NCBI GenBank assembly: GCA_958496175.1
Contig: OY292277.1
Span: 22,772,282 to 22,836,281 of the forward strand
Origin: Sisyra terminalis
Taxonomy: Eukaryota > Arthropoda > Insecta > Neuroptera > Sisyridae
Direction of reading: 5' to 3'
DNA length: 64,000 nt
In this document: positions 38,401-53,400 of the stretch, piece by piece
Layout of the letters: each line of letters begins with the position of its first letter
How positions within the stretch are numbered: the stretch's first letter is position 1
Notes under the pieces: generated by a model
What the model saw: only the letters and a program-made list of their open reading frames with translations
What the model was told of the DNA's origin: nothing
Databases searched by the model: none
Program-made: the position numbers and the translations under genes

Positions 38401-41400
38401 ATAATCACTCATATGGATTCCTTGTTAAACGAAATACCGATCTAAGGACAATACGCAAGAACTGAATCACAAAATCTACTAAAATACAGTGACGATGCAA
38501 CTAGTCTTGCTTTTAGGTTAACTAAGTTGCCTATCTCTGTAATCGGAGTCGTCGGAATGTTTTCTCTTTTAGACTCTATTTTCAGTGGAGGAGTTTCAAA
38601 ATTGCTACTAAATCCTATAGGAACAAATCTGTTTAAATGGTCGATGATTTTTGAAATATATAGAGGGGAAAAGGGAAAGACAAGAGCTTAAAGAGACATT
38701 CGACAACAAACTTCCGACTTTGTCAGCTAACGAGATAAAACCGCTGATAAACCGCTTCTTTTCAACTATTGTTGTTTTTATACATATGTATACTTTTCAT
38801 TGTTATTTATCGTCGCTTTAAAACTATTTAAGTCTTTAGTGGCTCTAGGCTTAATAATAATAATCCATTTATCAAGAAATATCGAAAATTTGCTCGGTAC
38901 GAGATTTGAACCCAACACCTACTAGTTTTGGAGCGGCCACCTAGATCACTCGGCCACCAGTAGACTATTTTTTTATTTCTGTATTCTTTAATCGTTTTTG
39001 CAATTTTTTAAAAAATTTTTACTCTATTTAGATTTTGAAGTTTCAATTGTAGTTAACATTTCCGGCAGCAGATTCCAGTTGAAAGGTGATCTTTATTCCT
39101 TTTAATACAATTTGTATTCCAATTGTACTCTAATTTGTCGACCCAAAGATCGACCAATTGCCCTCAGAAACCCATAAATAAATAGTTTAGCCCTGACAAC
39201 TTCAATTGATTCCTCCATGAGGAGAGAGCATTGAGCTCTACTATAGAGTGAACGTGGCTCATAAATCCCGAATTGAATTTTATTTTTTTTCCTTCAATTC
39301 GTTGCTATTGGCTATTGGATTCTTTTCCCACCTCATTTTTCTACACATATTTTTTTCTCCTCTTTAGAGTGGTGTAGAAGTAAGGGCATAGGGAGAATCG
39401 GGCAGTTCAGTAGGAGAGCCACGAGAAAATGATGAGGTGCAAAAAAGGTAAAGCATTTTTTTCTCAAAAAGTCTACACTCAAGTAGTACTCAAGTACTAT
39501 GTTCAATTGATAGTAGAACTTAGTGGGTGAGTGGTTTTGATTTTTACTCAATATATAAAAACAAAATTGTTAAATTTGGTATTGAAATATTAGTTCATTG
39601 TAGGTGCTTGATATTTTATTTACAAACAAAGCATTTGATTCATTTTTCTATTTCGTAACAGCACTTAGCTATTTACATTATCAGAAAAATAAGAGGAAAA
39701 ATTTTTCAGAAGGAAATTTTGAAGTTAATTATAAGTAACTACGAATAAAGTTGTTAGGAATTTAGAGGAAAGAAGAGAGACTTGGATAAGTACTTAACAA
39801 AAAAAACTTAATCCAAAAATCTCAATGAGCAAATGTTTCAAATTTATTTTAAACGTTTAATAGAGTTAAACGAAAATAAATTTAATGAAATAATAAAATA
39901 ATATGTGCAATAGGAGCTAAAGACCCTAGCGAATTGTAATATCATTGTGAGATAAAATTGACATTTATACATGGTTAAGACAAAGAAACTACAAATAAAT
40001 TTATTGAGTAGTATCTCAATATTACAATTTTTTAATTTTGAATATAAAAAGAAATGTAAAGCTCTTTAATAATCACGCAGCCGAAATTGTGAGTATTAGC
40101 TGTGTGTTCTATTATATAAATATTTATAAGGTAAAGTTAAAAAATGCAAGGGTGATTTTTTCGGTTAAATAAACATGCTAAATAAGTTAATTTACCACGA
40201 GTAATTAAAAACACATGTAAATGTACACAAAGTTAAATCCCAACATCAAATAATTTTTGTTCTCATTTCAAGAGTAACCCACACGTGGAAATTTGCATAT
40301 ATCATCAACGATGCCACGCGTCTCATGAGAAAATCCTATAATTATACAATTGTTTCCCGTTGGTAGGTAAATATTTCAACAATAATAATGTTAACAATAA
40401 CAATAAAACGAGCTCTTCCTTCCAAATCCTGGTAGTCAATTCCTGGTAACCGAAATCGGCGCCCGTAAAGGGATTGAGATTTATATTCAGAGATATTATT
40501 GTTAAACAATGTATTAAATTTATCTTGATGTGATCCTAACTTGCATCAGATAACATCAACATTTAAGATTATGATTTTCAATAGTTTTCATCTCCCGGAA
40601 GTTGTTTTTATTATATTTACATAATTTTCAAAAGGATTCTTGAAATCTTGCATGTTTTTTTTTTTGGAACAAATTATTAATTCATAACATGTCGGTTTGT
40701 GTATGAGATGACTTGTAAAATGAGAATTTAAAAAAAATTTAAAGATGCACCGTCAATTAGATGCGAGGGTTGAGGATCTAAAAATAAAATCCCTACACAC
40801 CCACAGGATATACGCTTAAATGTACACGCAATAATATTATGAATAAATTTATTTATGTTACATTTTCGTTTAGACAACAACGCTGATGACAGGAGGTCTC
40901 GAAAATAACTCTTCTTTGATTTATTTGTGTAAAAAGGGCGTTGAGCTTACATTAATATGCACGAAAACATAACGAAGAAAAAAGCGTTTTTTTTGTTCGA
41001 ATAAATTATTTAAATTGTATTATTTGTACAAATTCAAAAAGAAACTTGAAACGTAAACGTAGTGGTGGAGATAAGACGAGAATTGCCAAGCTTTTTCTTT
41101 TGGAACAAAACGTCCTCAAATAAAATGTATTGATTGGGGTAGCAAATGAAAACAATGAGACAATTTTTTTTTGGTTTGTACGTGGCACTGATACGGGAAA
41201 AGCTTACTAAAATCTACAGTCAGGAGCGTTGGAAAGCTCGAAATTCATTTCTCGTATGAGTCGTTTCAATTCTATCTTTTTCCATTCATTTTTTTTAATA
41301 CAAATGATAAAAAATATGGCGACTGTGTAGCTATATGGTAAAAACGGTGATTTCCATTCGTGTTCGTTCGAAGAGATTATTGCGAAAGCGGTTGTAATTC

Positions 41401-44400
41401 AAACTTTATTGCTGTCTTCCCGAAAGAAACGAATCCGTCCAGGAATTTAACTTTTCGATTTTTATTGCGACCAAAGAGAAAAACAGCAGTTGACGAATGG
41501 TCAAAGCAAATGACGTTCAAGTTTATTCTCGCGTTGTCTTATAATTTTATAATAAAACGTATTTGTCTTTGCAGTAAGTTTTTGACAATAAACATTTTTA
41601 TTGTGGTGAAAAATGCGAGGAAAATATTTCACCTCGCATTCTACTAATATTATATTTCAGGGAATAATAAGAAAAGACCATTATGTATTTCGTTGAAGTT
41701 TATTGTAAAAGACCAAGGGTGGGTATCTTTTTGTGTGTTAGGGGGCCAGATTATGGTTTACTTTCCGTTCGCGAGCTGGAGAAGAAAACTGACAAATTCA
41801 TGTTAATCATAATTTTTTTTTTTAAAATATAATAAAATTAATTAAGAACTACGTTAATTTCTCATATCATTTAAATGAATTACACTGAAATGAAAAAAAA
41901 TGGTCAGTATTCATTACAAAATAACAGGGATAATAAAAAACAAAGCAAAATTTAAATGCGACCTCTGGTGCTGTACAGATTTTGATTTATGAAGTGCTTG
42001 AATTAAGTTGGTTTCCAAATATCAATGCAACATTGTTTAAAAAAACATCGATATTTTAAAAGTGAAACATCGAAGTTTATGAACGATATATCGATTTTTT
42101 TCGATGATTTTTACCACCATTTATATTTACATAAAATATTTCTTAATAATAATATACGATACCGTAAAATTGTAAACTTTATCAGCTCATAATTTAAGGT
42201 AGTTAGATTACACTATGTCCTAACCTAGACTACCGTTAGTTTGTAATCTTATGTGTTACAAACTGACGGAGTTTACAAATCTACTATCTTACAAATTTAC
42301 AATCTCCTAAGTAAGGAAAACTGTTTTTCCAAATGATTAAACTATGATTGCAATTTGAAACCAGGTCCAGTGATTTTCTAAAGATATAAACATTTTGATT
42401 TGGCTGGAAAATGAGGAATATTATTTCATTTTTTTAAATGATCTGTGTCATTGTGTATGGCTTTACCATGGGATGATAACGATGAAAAACCGGTCCCAGA
42501 AAGGTACATGAACAATTTTAGAAGGAATGTTGGTACTAAAAAGATAAGACCATACTCCAGGTTTTAGCTTTCCAGGTCTTTTTATTTGCAAATAAATCGA
42601 AAACACAATAAATCAGAAAATATTTTTTCTTAACGATGAGTGAACTAATAAGAATGAAATTTGGACATATTATGAAAGTATATAAGGACTATACTCAGAA
42701 AAAATAACAGTTATGATTTCTTATGTTTTTGTCAATTTTATATTTTATGTTATACAATTTTTATGTATAATAATCCCATAAAATTATAAATTGATCACAA
42801 AGGTACGCCAAACTGAAAATAATAAATAAAAACTTATATTTTGGTGTAAAAGTTGGTTTGGGGTTAGTGTTTATGTGTTTTTGTATCGTAAAACATTTAA
42901 AACCATAATATGGAAATTTTTTTTTTAAAAAAATATCAAATATATCACTTTAAATATACTATTACTTATTAATTCATTTACATTTTAATATTATTTTTGT
43001 ACCTAGCACAAAGAGTAAACACAAATGTAAAAATAATTTTATATCCTCTGTAACTCCTATTTCATTATTAACTTGACTATTTTATTGTGAAGTTTTCTCT
43101 AAAAGGGAAATTGTTGGGGAAAATATAATAAAATATTACTGGTCTCACTAAATTTCGAAGATTGTACATAAATGGTTTATTCCATTAACGTTAAACGATT
43201 TAATCTTACTATTTTTGTGTAAAAATACATTTGTCATAGGAAAACGTCTATGAGATTTTGAAATTTCTGTACTGTGACGTCCTATTAATGCCAGACCAAT
43301 AAGAGCTCGTTTTAGGGATTTGATTTAACGATTTTTTTGTATCTTTAAGTAAAAATTCCTTTAATTTTATCAAATAAAGTTAAAAATAACAGCTTCTGTA
43401 TGTTTTGATATTAGATTAGAATATTTTTAAAATATATTTTGAACATGTGCAGTAGGTCTATTTGCTTCCACCTAGCAAATGGTGATGCTCCCAAAACGGT
43501 TTCAATTTATGGAAAATGATGTCATTGTCTCAAAAACATCTACATCTGCTGACAATAGCGCTAATGTCGGAGGTTATAAAAACGTTATTTATTGGCTTTA
43601 CAATTTTCTAAACATAAAAGAAATGTTTGTCTACGAGAAAATTTATTTTCACTTTTAAGACAAATGGGGTGTTTCGTGCGATATTAAACGCAAGGATACT
43701 TGAAATGGGATCATCTTTTTACGCCTCCCTTGAGCTCTTTTTCTCGCGTATTTTTATTTATATTACTCACCCATAAAACGTTAATTGTGTGTATTGTTAT
43801 TATAGCACAGCCGATTATTAGTATTCATTTCGGAAAAATTAACGAATTATGTAAATAATTTCCATTCAAATTTTCACGCTTTCACGGTGCAATTTGTCTC
43901 GGAAAGTTTTTATTGCTCGCGAAATGTTTGTTCTTCATTTCGCTTAAGTAATATGCTTTTGAAATGATTTTCTCGGGTTTTTATAACATTTCGTCCTTGC
44001 GAAGATTAAGTGATAATGTCCCGTCCTTGGATTTTGGAACTTTGTTATTTCAGTACATTCTAAATCTTCATTTGTACAATCACATAATGTTATAAAAGAA
44101 AATGCAAAGAGCGTATATTTAGTGTGGGAGTTGAAACATTTTCTATTTTAAAGTTATTTCATTTTGGAAAATATGATTTGTTTTTGGGAACAAGAAAGTT
44201 TTGCTCATCTTAATGTTCTCACAAAAGTAATTTCGTTTAACAGTATAATTACTGCCGCTACAGTAAATTAGTTTGCGCTAAACGTAAGTTAAAGTTTTCA
44301 TTTAATTAGCCAAGAATTTACGAATGCCACCGCCAAGTTTTTAATATTATTTTCGCGAACCATTTTATTTTATGTTTATCACAATTTACAAAATACATAA

Positions 44401-47400
44401 GTAACGTGGGGATAATTGCCAACGTTTCATATATATATTATATGTACTGTAGTTCATCTTTTCGGTTTGGTTTTGTAAATCCTGTGTGGCCTTTTTACAT
44501 CACGGCCTTGTAATTAACACTAATTACGTTTTCTTGTTTTCTCTTTATTCTCATACATCCAGTTAAAAGAGCTCATTTTTTAAATCTTTTCACTTAAATT
44601 ATAACTGAAAATTGTATTTTTTATTGCATTCTAATATTTTTAAACTACTACCTACAATAAATATACAAATGTGTATACATATTTAAAAACAATTAGAAAA
44701 TAAATGAAATTTTACAATTTTTGATTTTACAGTTTTTTAAAATAAAAAAAAACACGAATTTTCTGTTGTGTAGAATACATTAAAATTTGTAAAATGAATG
44801 AAAATGTTAACTAATGTCATTTTTTGAAGCTTAATACTGTGTTTAGCTGGTATTTTACCAACAGTTGACAACTATATGGCGGCTTACAGTTCAATGTTGA
44901 TTTATTATTATAAACCAATATATATTAAGAAAAAAAATGAATAAATAAAAACAAACTACGTGTCGGACCACACACGGAAAAACAAATGACGTGTAATTTG
45001 TGTATACCCGTTGGAATGTATTGTTATTTATATTACTCACTCATTAAACGTTAATTGTGTGTATTTTATTTATAACGCTAAATACTCTTCGTTAATTTTT
45101 TTTGACAAAACAGAAGATATTTAGTGATTTAGTTGTTACCCCAAAAAATTTTTTGTCGCATCTAGCATGAAATGAACGCGTAAGTGTACCCCTACTAAAT
45201 TCTTCCTGTACTCCTCGGGATACGCGTACCTCATTTCTAGAAACACTGCTCTAATACTTTAAAAATAAATAAAAATATCATCAGAATATATCGTAAAATA
45301 AAATATTGAAAAAAAAGCTATGCCTGGAGTCGCTAAGTTTAAATACTAGCGTGTATCAGAAAGTATTTCGTGTATCTCAAAACTTATATAACATGCTAAC
45401 CCAATTTAGGTTGAAAGTATTTTTTGACTTCTTTAGTTTAAGCTTCTTCTGGATTTTCAATTAAAGAGAACACAAGATAGATGATGGAGGTGTGCAAGTT
45501 CTTAACGATTTTAGAAGCTCATATGCCATTAGGCTGCACTGAACCTACTAGCGAAACTACAGGTTAGCTCCAAACTGATCTGAAAGTATAAAAAGAAATA
45601 TAAGAACCCCGTAGAAACCTAGCCACCAGAAACAAGATCAAATTGAGGTAGGTGCTACGTCATAAAGGCTTAAGGATTATAAAAGGACTTCCGTCCTTAC
45701 CCGTCAAGAATACGGGACACTATTCAAGGGCCCTCTTCCTGTGGGCCTTCTGTATATGAAAAAACACCACCAGACAAAAACACAGTAATAAGATGATGGA
45801 AAAATTATCTCTGAAATTGACTGATAAAATACTTAATCTTACAAGAAACAACTCAAAGTAGAAAGAAGTCTAATAATTGACAATTAGACTGAAGAAACAG
45901 CTGTATACAATTGGATTATATATATAGGTGATCAAACCTGCAGATTCTTAAAGGTAAAGAATGAAATCGCTTTTCACTGTGGAAATGCAACCTTATGAAT
46001 GATTAGGAACATAAGAATTAGAAATAATAAACCCTAGAACCGAAATAATACGTCGGTCGCTGTGGTACGCCCAGCTACTCAGTTTCAACTAGGTGAAATA
46101 GGGACCCTTGAAATACAATAAGCATTGAGGTAGCAGTGTTGAGGCACAAGTAACCTAATGTGGGGAATCCCAACTAAAAAAAGCTCATTTGTAATCAAAT
46201 ACTGGTTGAAATTAGAAAAAAATTATCATTTTTCATAATCCATCCAATGATACCAACGATACTTTACACGTTTATGTGCATTGGTTTATTTCACCTTAAG
46301 TTCCAAAAATGGTGTGCTACCCCAATTTTTTTATATATAATTTGTATGCACTATTGTATGGTACCTTAGAGAAAACATCATTTTTTCAATGTAATCTACA
46401 TAGCGCCATATACATAGTTTCTAATTTAAAAAAATTGTAATCCAGGAATAAACGATCAGACCAAATGAAATAATGAGGATTTTTACCAAAAAAGTAATTA
46501 ATTAAAAGTAATAAAAACTAACCGATCCATATAACCCCTATAGTTAAAGCTTCATCAAGGTGGAAAGTAAACAATTTTTTTTTATAATATAGTATAAATA
46601 AATATTGTTTCGTTTTTACTAGTTTCTCTTAAAAGTTGGAGTGCCAGAGCAGTAGCTCTTTCCCTTCTACAAAATATAAAAAAAAACAATTTAAAATATC
46701 AAATTCCTTGTTTTATTTTTAAGTACGGAAAAAGGGTCTAGAAAATCCAACAAACTTAAAAAAAAAGAAACAAAAATATTTTTTTATAAAATATGTCTTA
46801 TTCTTTTGTGCTTTGACATTATGCTGTGATCAAAGTCCCAATATTTTTTATCGCTACATTTTCGATTTCTTCGCATTTCTTAAAGCAAATAACAAATCTA
46901 TACGTAAAATGGTAAAGAATAGGTAACGACTAGTTTCCGAAAGAAGAGAATCTTTTTCTACTAGTTTTTCTTCTTATTTTTATGAAGATTATAAGTACTG
47001 TAAATTTAACTTCCTTGAATGTAACAGAATATTATCAATCTAAAAATATTACAGAATATTACAACACCAATCTAATAATAATCATTTAATAAAAAAGGTA
47101 AAATATCTCCACTTATAAAGCAAATGAAAATTTTTGTTTATCATTAACCATTAATGAGAAACATAATGATTTTAAGAAATTAATAATAACATTTTAAAAA
47201 TTTATTTGACTCCAGGCAGAAACGAAAATAATAAATTATAAACAACAAAATTTATAAATATCCTTTGAGTTTCTCCATCTCGAAAAGCTTTTTGTCAAGA
47301 CGGAAATCGTTTCTTCACAACAAAGAAAAATATTATAATTACAAAGGTAATATCTAATGCCCTTTATGCAAATTGCTTTTATGTATAAACTGTAAAATTT

Positions 47401-50400
47401 TCGTGAAATCAATCTAAAAGCTTTTGAATAACTCCCACGCCATACTTCAAATAATTGAGCTAGGATGATATCGTACGTACAAGGACGGTATAATTTGATT
47501 TGTAAACATGATCCTATTTTCAAAAGTCGGGAGATCAGATTAAAGACAATGAAACGACGAACCAGACACAAGTTTTCGAAGATTCTGGCTATGGCCTAAG
47601 CTAATAATAAATTGACGTATTTTCTTAAATAATTAGAGGAAATTTAATTTCGTAATTTCTGTTTAAATATATCTGACGTTGATTTAGGTGGTTTTGGTGA
47701 GAACCGAGTTGGGATTACGGGGAGCTTATGTCGATATGTTTAATCTTTGTTCCGGTTAAACTCTGTTCAATTTAATAACTTTGAGTGATGGAAAAAATTT
47801 GCGATCAACAGAAAAATAATGTTGTCTAAGGAAATAAATGGTAAAAATACTGTCAATCATTGTTTTTTATCTCATGTTAGCTGTTATACCAAAAAAATAT
47901 TTAGGTCAGACCTAGAAAATTCAATTTTTTGCCAATTTTCAGCATAAATACATACTCGTGTCAATATATTAAATCATATCATATCATATCATATATTAAA
48001 TTTTGTATTTTTTGTATCTGTCTTGTGTTTTAATTTTCCAAAGCTGAAGAAAAGCCCTATTGATTTCAATACAATTTTGTTTTTCGATACAACCCAGTGT
48101 TTTGCTTATGATAGAGTATATTAAATAAATAAAATAAACGTAATTTAGGTACTCCACGATAACGAAAAGGCGAAAAAACCTATTTACATAATCATGCGAA
48201 GAATCGTTGAATGTATTAACCAGTATACATATAATATATAAACCAATAAATAATTACTTACGCGACAATGTGTTTAAGTCTCGATTATACTCAATTGTAA
48301 AGCTCTTATTGTACCTACTCTTATTGTAAAATAAATAAGCATTAAAACACATACATATGCGACTGAAAAAAAGTTTTTGGTCACTATAATTAAAAATTTA
48401 TATTTTTTTAAGGACGATTGGATATGTTTGAGAAATGAGTCATCATTATACTTAAATTATGGTAATGGAAATTTTGGCATTTCTTTATAAACCTAATAAT
48501 TTGGTAAGTCCCTATTACCTACAACAGGGTCGCAGTCCCGGAGGACTTCCTTGAAGGAGGGGGGGTAAAACCAAGGTAGCAACCCCAGAAGACAGTGAGT
48601 TTCAGAGAAAACCAAAATCAAAATATAATTTCTGTTTTAACAGTTCATATCAAGAGGACGCCTCTATCAGGTTTATGACTCGATTTGAAGAAATCGTAGA
48701 TGCGAGACTACAGGATTCTACTTAGAGGACATCCATTAATTACTTGACCCTTACCCCTTTGGTAAGATTTCGTGAGGTTTTGTTTGAACCCATACCCTAA
48801 TATCACGTGAAATTTTTTAAAATGCGTACGATGAATGAGTTAATCTGTGCTTTGATTACATTAGATTTATTTAAAAAAAAATAATTTTAAATAATTACGT
48901 GAATTTTTCCGAGACCATCCTCTTCCCCACGTGAGATTGTGTGAGATTTTGCTCGACAGTCCCCTCCCCCTAAATGTCTCACGTAATTAATGGATGTCAC
49001 CTTACTATGTAGACAGAAACGAGCCTAGTCATCCACCCCCCTCCAATGCGAATGTGAAAAATTGGCATCAATAAAATTTAGGAACAAAAAATCACAAAAT
49101 GATTTTTATGCCAGGCATTATTTAATAATTTTATATAAGTAATTTTTCATTAAAATGATTCATTCAAAAATTTTGTATTATTTTCTCTATAATTTACCAA
49201 AAAGTTTTTTTATATAAATAAATAAAATGTAATCAAAAATGAAAATAATCATTTTATTTCTGAGATTTTTGATTATTATGAGGTTCTTCATTATAATACG
49301 TTTTTTTTAGTTATGAGATTTATTTAATGATTTCATGAAGATGCATGAAATTTACTCTCGAACATAATAAAGTATAATTTTGTCCTAGAATTCGCTTGGA
49401 AATTGATTATTATTTTTCTGGAAATTTATAGGCTACACTTGATAAGAATTAAAATTCGTTTTTTTTTTCATTTGTTTGTTAAAAAAGGGTACCAAGTGGA
49501 TAGCAACTCTTCAAATGTAAACTTCAACTTCACGTTGGTGTACCCTGTTGTACAACTAACGAAGCCCTGGTGACCAAGAAGGGGTGGTATAACTCTACAC
49601 CAAAGATAAAGGAAATTATATTTCCCTGTAAATAGATTGAGGAAAGGTAAAGGGATTCATTCAAAGGGGCCTCAGTCGAATTTCCGATAGGAATTGATTT
49701 AAAAGTTAGACAAAATTACAAATCAAGTCAAAATAGACTAGCTTTCTGAAACCCCAAAAAAAAATTGTTGATACAATGCAATTTGTGCTAGGGATGATAA
49801 TAATTTATATAAATTGATAATTTTACAAAACGTAAAGGGACAAGACCCAGAAGGCTCTCCCCAACCCTATTGAGTGGCCGGGTTTAAAAAGCCACCAGAA
49901 CTTCATTTTACAAATCCATAAATATAGTTCAGAATCGTAGTCAATGAAGAGCATAAAAGTAATAATTTTTTGAAATTCTTACCACTGAATTGTATGACTA
50001 GAGTGAACCTGAGCATATATATCAAAAACATAATGAATGCCATCGGGTCCTCATTTTCTTGCTTTTTTTTAAATCAGCACTTTTGTAGCCGATGTTAGAA
50101 CTATTCGACTCTGCTTCTTATGCCGACTTATACAGAAGAGAATATATTTTATACAAATATGCTGTGGTGAAGACGGTGCGAGTACTCAGCAAATTGAGGG
50201 GATATAACAATTAAAATTTAATTTGGGACTTATAGAGTACGTTCACTCGAGTCATATGTAGTAAATGGTTCCAACAGAATGTTTTCAATCTTGAAATTAG
50301 TAACAAATACTGAACATTCATAATGGAGACTTTTTGGACTAGTTTTTGGACACACATCTAAATTAACTCAGTACCATCAAACCAATAGCCTAAAACATGC

Positions 50401-53400
50401 GGATTAATTTTGTATTTTAGTACCCATCGACTTATTATGTATCACTTTAATAATCTGATGACGAAATACTATACTGAATTACATAGATGTATTGTAAATC
50501 ATAGGACATATCCATAAAATAATTCATTTGCTTAAAGTATAGAAATTTGTTTTACTAAATTGTAGGAATTTTCATTTTGAAGTTTGTATGATACCCAAAA
50601 TTGTTGACCTGTTTGTACATCACGCAGACGAAATTGAGTGACATAATATATAGGTCAATTTTTCGTAGACAAATTTTCTGCTGTTTTTCTTCAACTTGAT
50701 TTGTTTTTCAAACGTTGTGCGTTTAATTAAAGCCTATGTGCACGATTTGTGCAAAACAGAATTTATATAAAATTAATGAGTCGGTCTTCAGTTAATTACG
50801 CATGTAACTCTTCATTCATCACTTGCGGCGTTCTTAATCTTACACAATACAAATTGTCGGTTTACAACTCCGAAATAAATTCCATTTATCAAAGAGAAAT
50901 CAATTGAGAATGATTAACGAATTCTTTCAGTTAGTCCTCCACCTACGAGCCTATTTAAAAAAAAGATACAATAGATCTAGATTCAAGATTTTCGTCGCAT
51001 CTAATAGTAGCTGAAAATCTAATAACTTGTATTACCTCATTATAGCATTAATTATTTCAATTAAAATTTCAAGTGAATACGTCTCGTTTTGTTGCACAGA
51101 GGAGTAAGTTCCGTAATGACGTCACTTTCTGGAACAAGCATTTGAATTATTATGCACAGCGCCAGCCTATTGTTTTCGATGTCCTTTCCTGTTAATCCTG
51201 GAAAACTGGATGACATTTCAGGATATAAACAGAGACCAGGTATATATAATGGTATTAAAACAATTTTCTTCTCTTCATTATTTGCTAAAGGAATTAACAT
51301 AAAATATTTATAAATAATAGCTACTGCTTTTGTATACACGAAACTAAAGATAGAAGGATGTAAGTGCAAATTTATTTACTACCTCTACTCTAATTAGTTA
51401 TGTCATGCATTTGCAGCGAAAACATTGCACGCTAATTCAACCATTGAGGATTAGTACGATAATTTACTCGCAAAGAAAAAAATAAACTAAGGTACGGTAA
51501 GTAAAACCGGCCTTGTTAATTATTATTTAATGACGAATCATCAATTAATTCAATAGTATGAAAACAAGTCAATTAGTTTTATGGCAAAAGATAAATTTGA
51601 GAAATTCGTTTTGACTTTGGAAAAAATTTAATTAACTCTCATTTAGTGTGTTACATCACATTTTTATTGGAGGAAAATCCATTTACTTTCATTATTACTT
51701 GTGGCAATGCTAATGCGATTTTAAAAAGCGATAGTAACTGGGTCTCACGTTAAAATACCCAGAGGTATCCACTCCATTCCGATTTTCGAATTGTTTTTAA
51801 ACCACTGGGGACAAGTTGGTACGCCTCTGCTCGGTTTGTAAATCTTGAAATCGGTTTTGACACGATTATCCAATTGTGGAAAATGTTAATTTTTCATATT
51901 GAACCGGGCCCCTCTAGGGTGGTTCCAAACAAATTTAAAACGGCCCGTCTAATTTTCTTTTTTCGGTAGAAACAACTTCAATGTTCAATGTAAAACGATA
52001 TTTGGAAATTGCAATGACTAATGGTTTACCACATTTCAATGGTTTTTAGTACGTTATAATTGTGGAAAAATACAATACATAGATACGTAGTTTCAAGGTG
52101 AAATTATTCAAGACTCGAGAAATATTTTCAAGTTTTCCCACAAGACATTTTACTTTGGAGAATAAACATTTTGCGATGAAATGTAATTTATGTTTGCGTG
52201 GTAAAAATGTTGTCGTTGAGAGACGAAACAAGGGTCGCTTTCTTGGGATCATTAAAAATGTAGCAATCCTCTTGATACAGATCGTCCTGTATCGAATATA
52301 AAACTAAAATTACGGCAATTCAGTGGGAATTGATCGATTTTTTTATTGTTCGTCGTTAGGGTTTGGGAATTTGTTGAAGAGTTTTGAAAACTCCTCTATT
52401 TCCATTAGGGTGTCCCTAATTTGTGTCACTTTTAAAGTTGTTCGAACTCGTCCCAAATATAGGTTAATATTTAAGCAAAATAAGATTCCCTAATTTAAAT
52501 CTTTTCCTATACTTTATAGTAAACCAAATTTTTATTATAAGCATACCCCGTGACGTCATTTCTCTAGTCATAGTACAACCACAAGAGAAGGGTAACATCA
52601 GTGCCGTTGATCTGGTGGGATTACAAAATTCTTTCTAAAATGGTATCGGTCATATTGTCACGAGTGTTATTTTCTATTGCTTTTTACTATAAAAACATGC
52701 GGGATATAATATTTGTTGATCAACCTACAATTTTAAATATTAATAAGTACAATTTTCATCATATGATTTGTGATATATAGCACTGTTGGGTTATTATAAC
52801 TAAATTTTTCTGTATCCCTAAACATCCTATTGCGTACTCCCAAGGGACTACTACGCGTGCCCCAGGTTGGGAACCACTAGTCTATGGTATTAACAGGTGT
52901 CACTAAGCGTTTGAAAACGTAAATGCGATTTACTTTTATATTTTCCGTTACTTGAGAACAATATAATAAAATTTCCTATTTTGTATGAAATTTCGGAAAA
53001 ATAATTTTAGAAAGCCTATTTGTGGACGAATGATTAGAGTGGCGACTCCAATACTAGTAAATACCACCGTTACCAAAGACGTGTGCTATAAAGACAGCTT
53101 GCTTCCAAAGCTCAACGGTAATTTTGAGTTATGTTCCTCTCAATTTGTCGAGTAATCGACTTATTTCTACTGCATTGTATATAAACGATATTTCTCCTAT
53201 CTAAGACGACCTCAGAGAAGTAGAGGTGAAATTGTCGTGGTTTACCATGTGAACATGTGGAATAGTTCAATAGGACAACCACAAGAGAGCGCTTAGTTGA
53301 AAAAAAGGGAACATGTGGGGAGCCGATGACATTCAATTTATTTTTGATTGATTTATTACCAAGTTCGTTCTAATGTTCAACTCAGTGGTAGGTATGTACT

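Noticed and set aside
41360..41647. 95-codon plus-strand open frame in the Rho gene intron
   Set aside because: No recognisable domain and no paired splice sites; the length is possible by chance in this much intron.
45480..46140. Less AT-rich stretch suspected to be a gene or retroelement
   Set aside because: Many stops in all frames and no recognisable protein motif or repeat boundary.
47236..47571. 111-codon minus-strand open frame in the Rho gene intron
   Set aside because: Longest intronic frame but starts within featureless DNA, with no motif or conserved block that I recognise.
51061..51369. 102-codon minus-strand open frame
   Set aside because: No family resemblance and no splice context; treated as chance.
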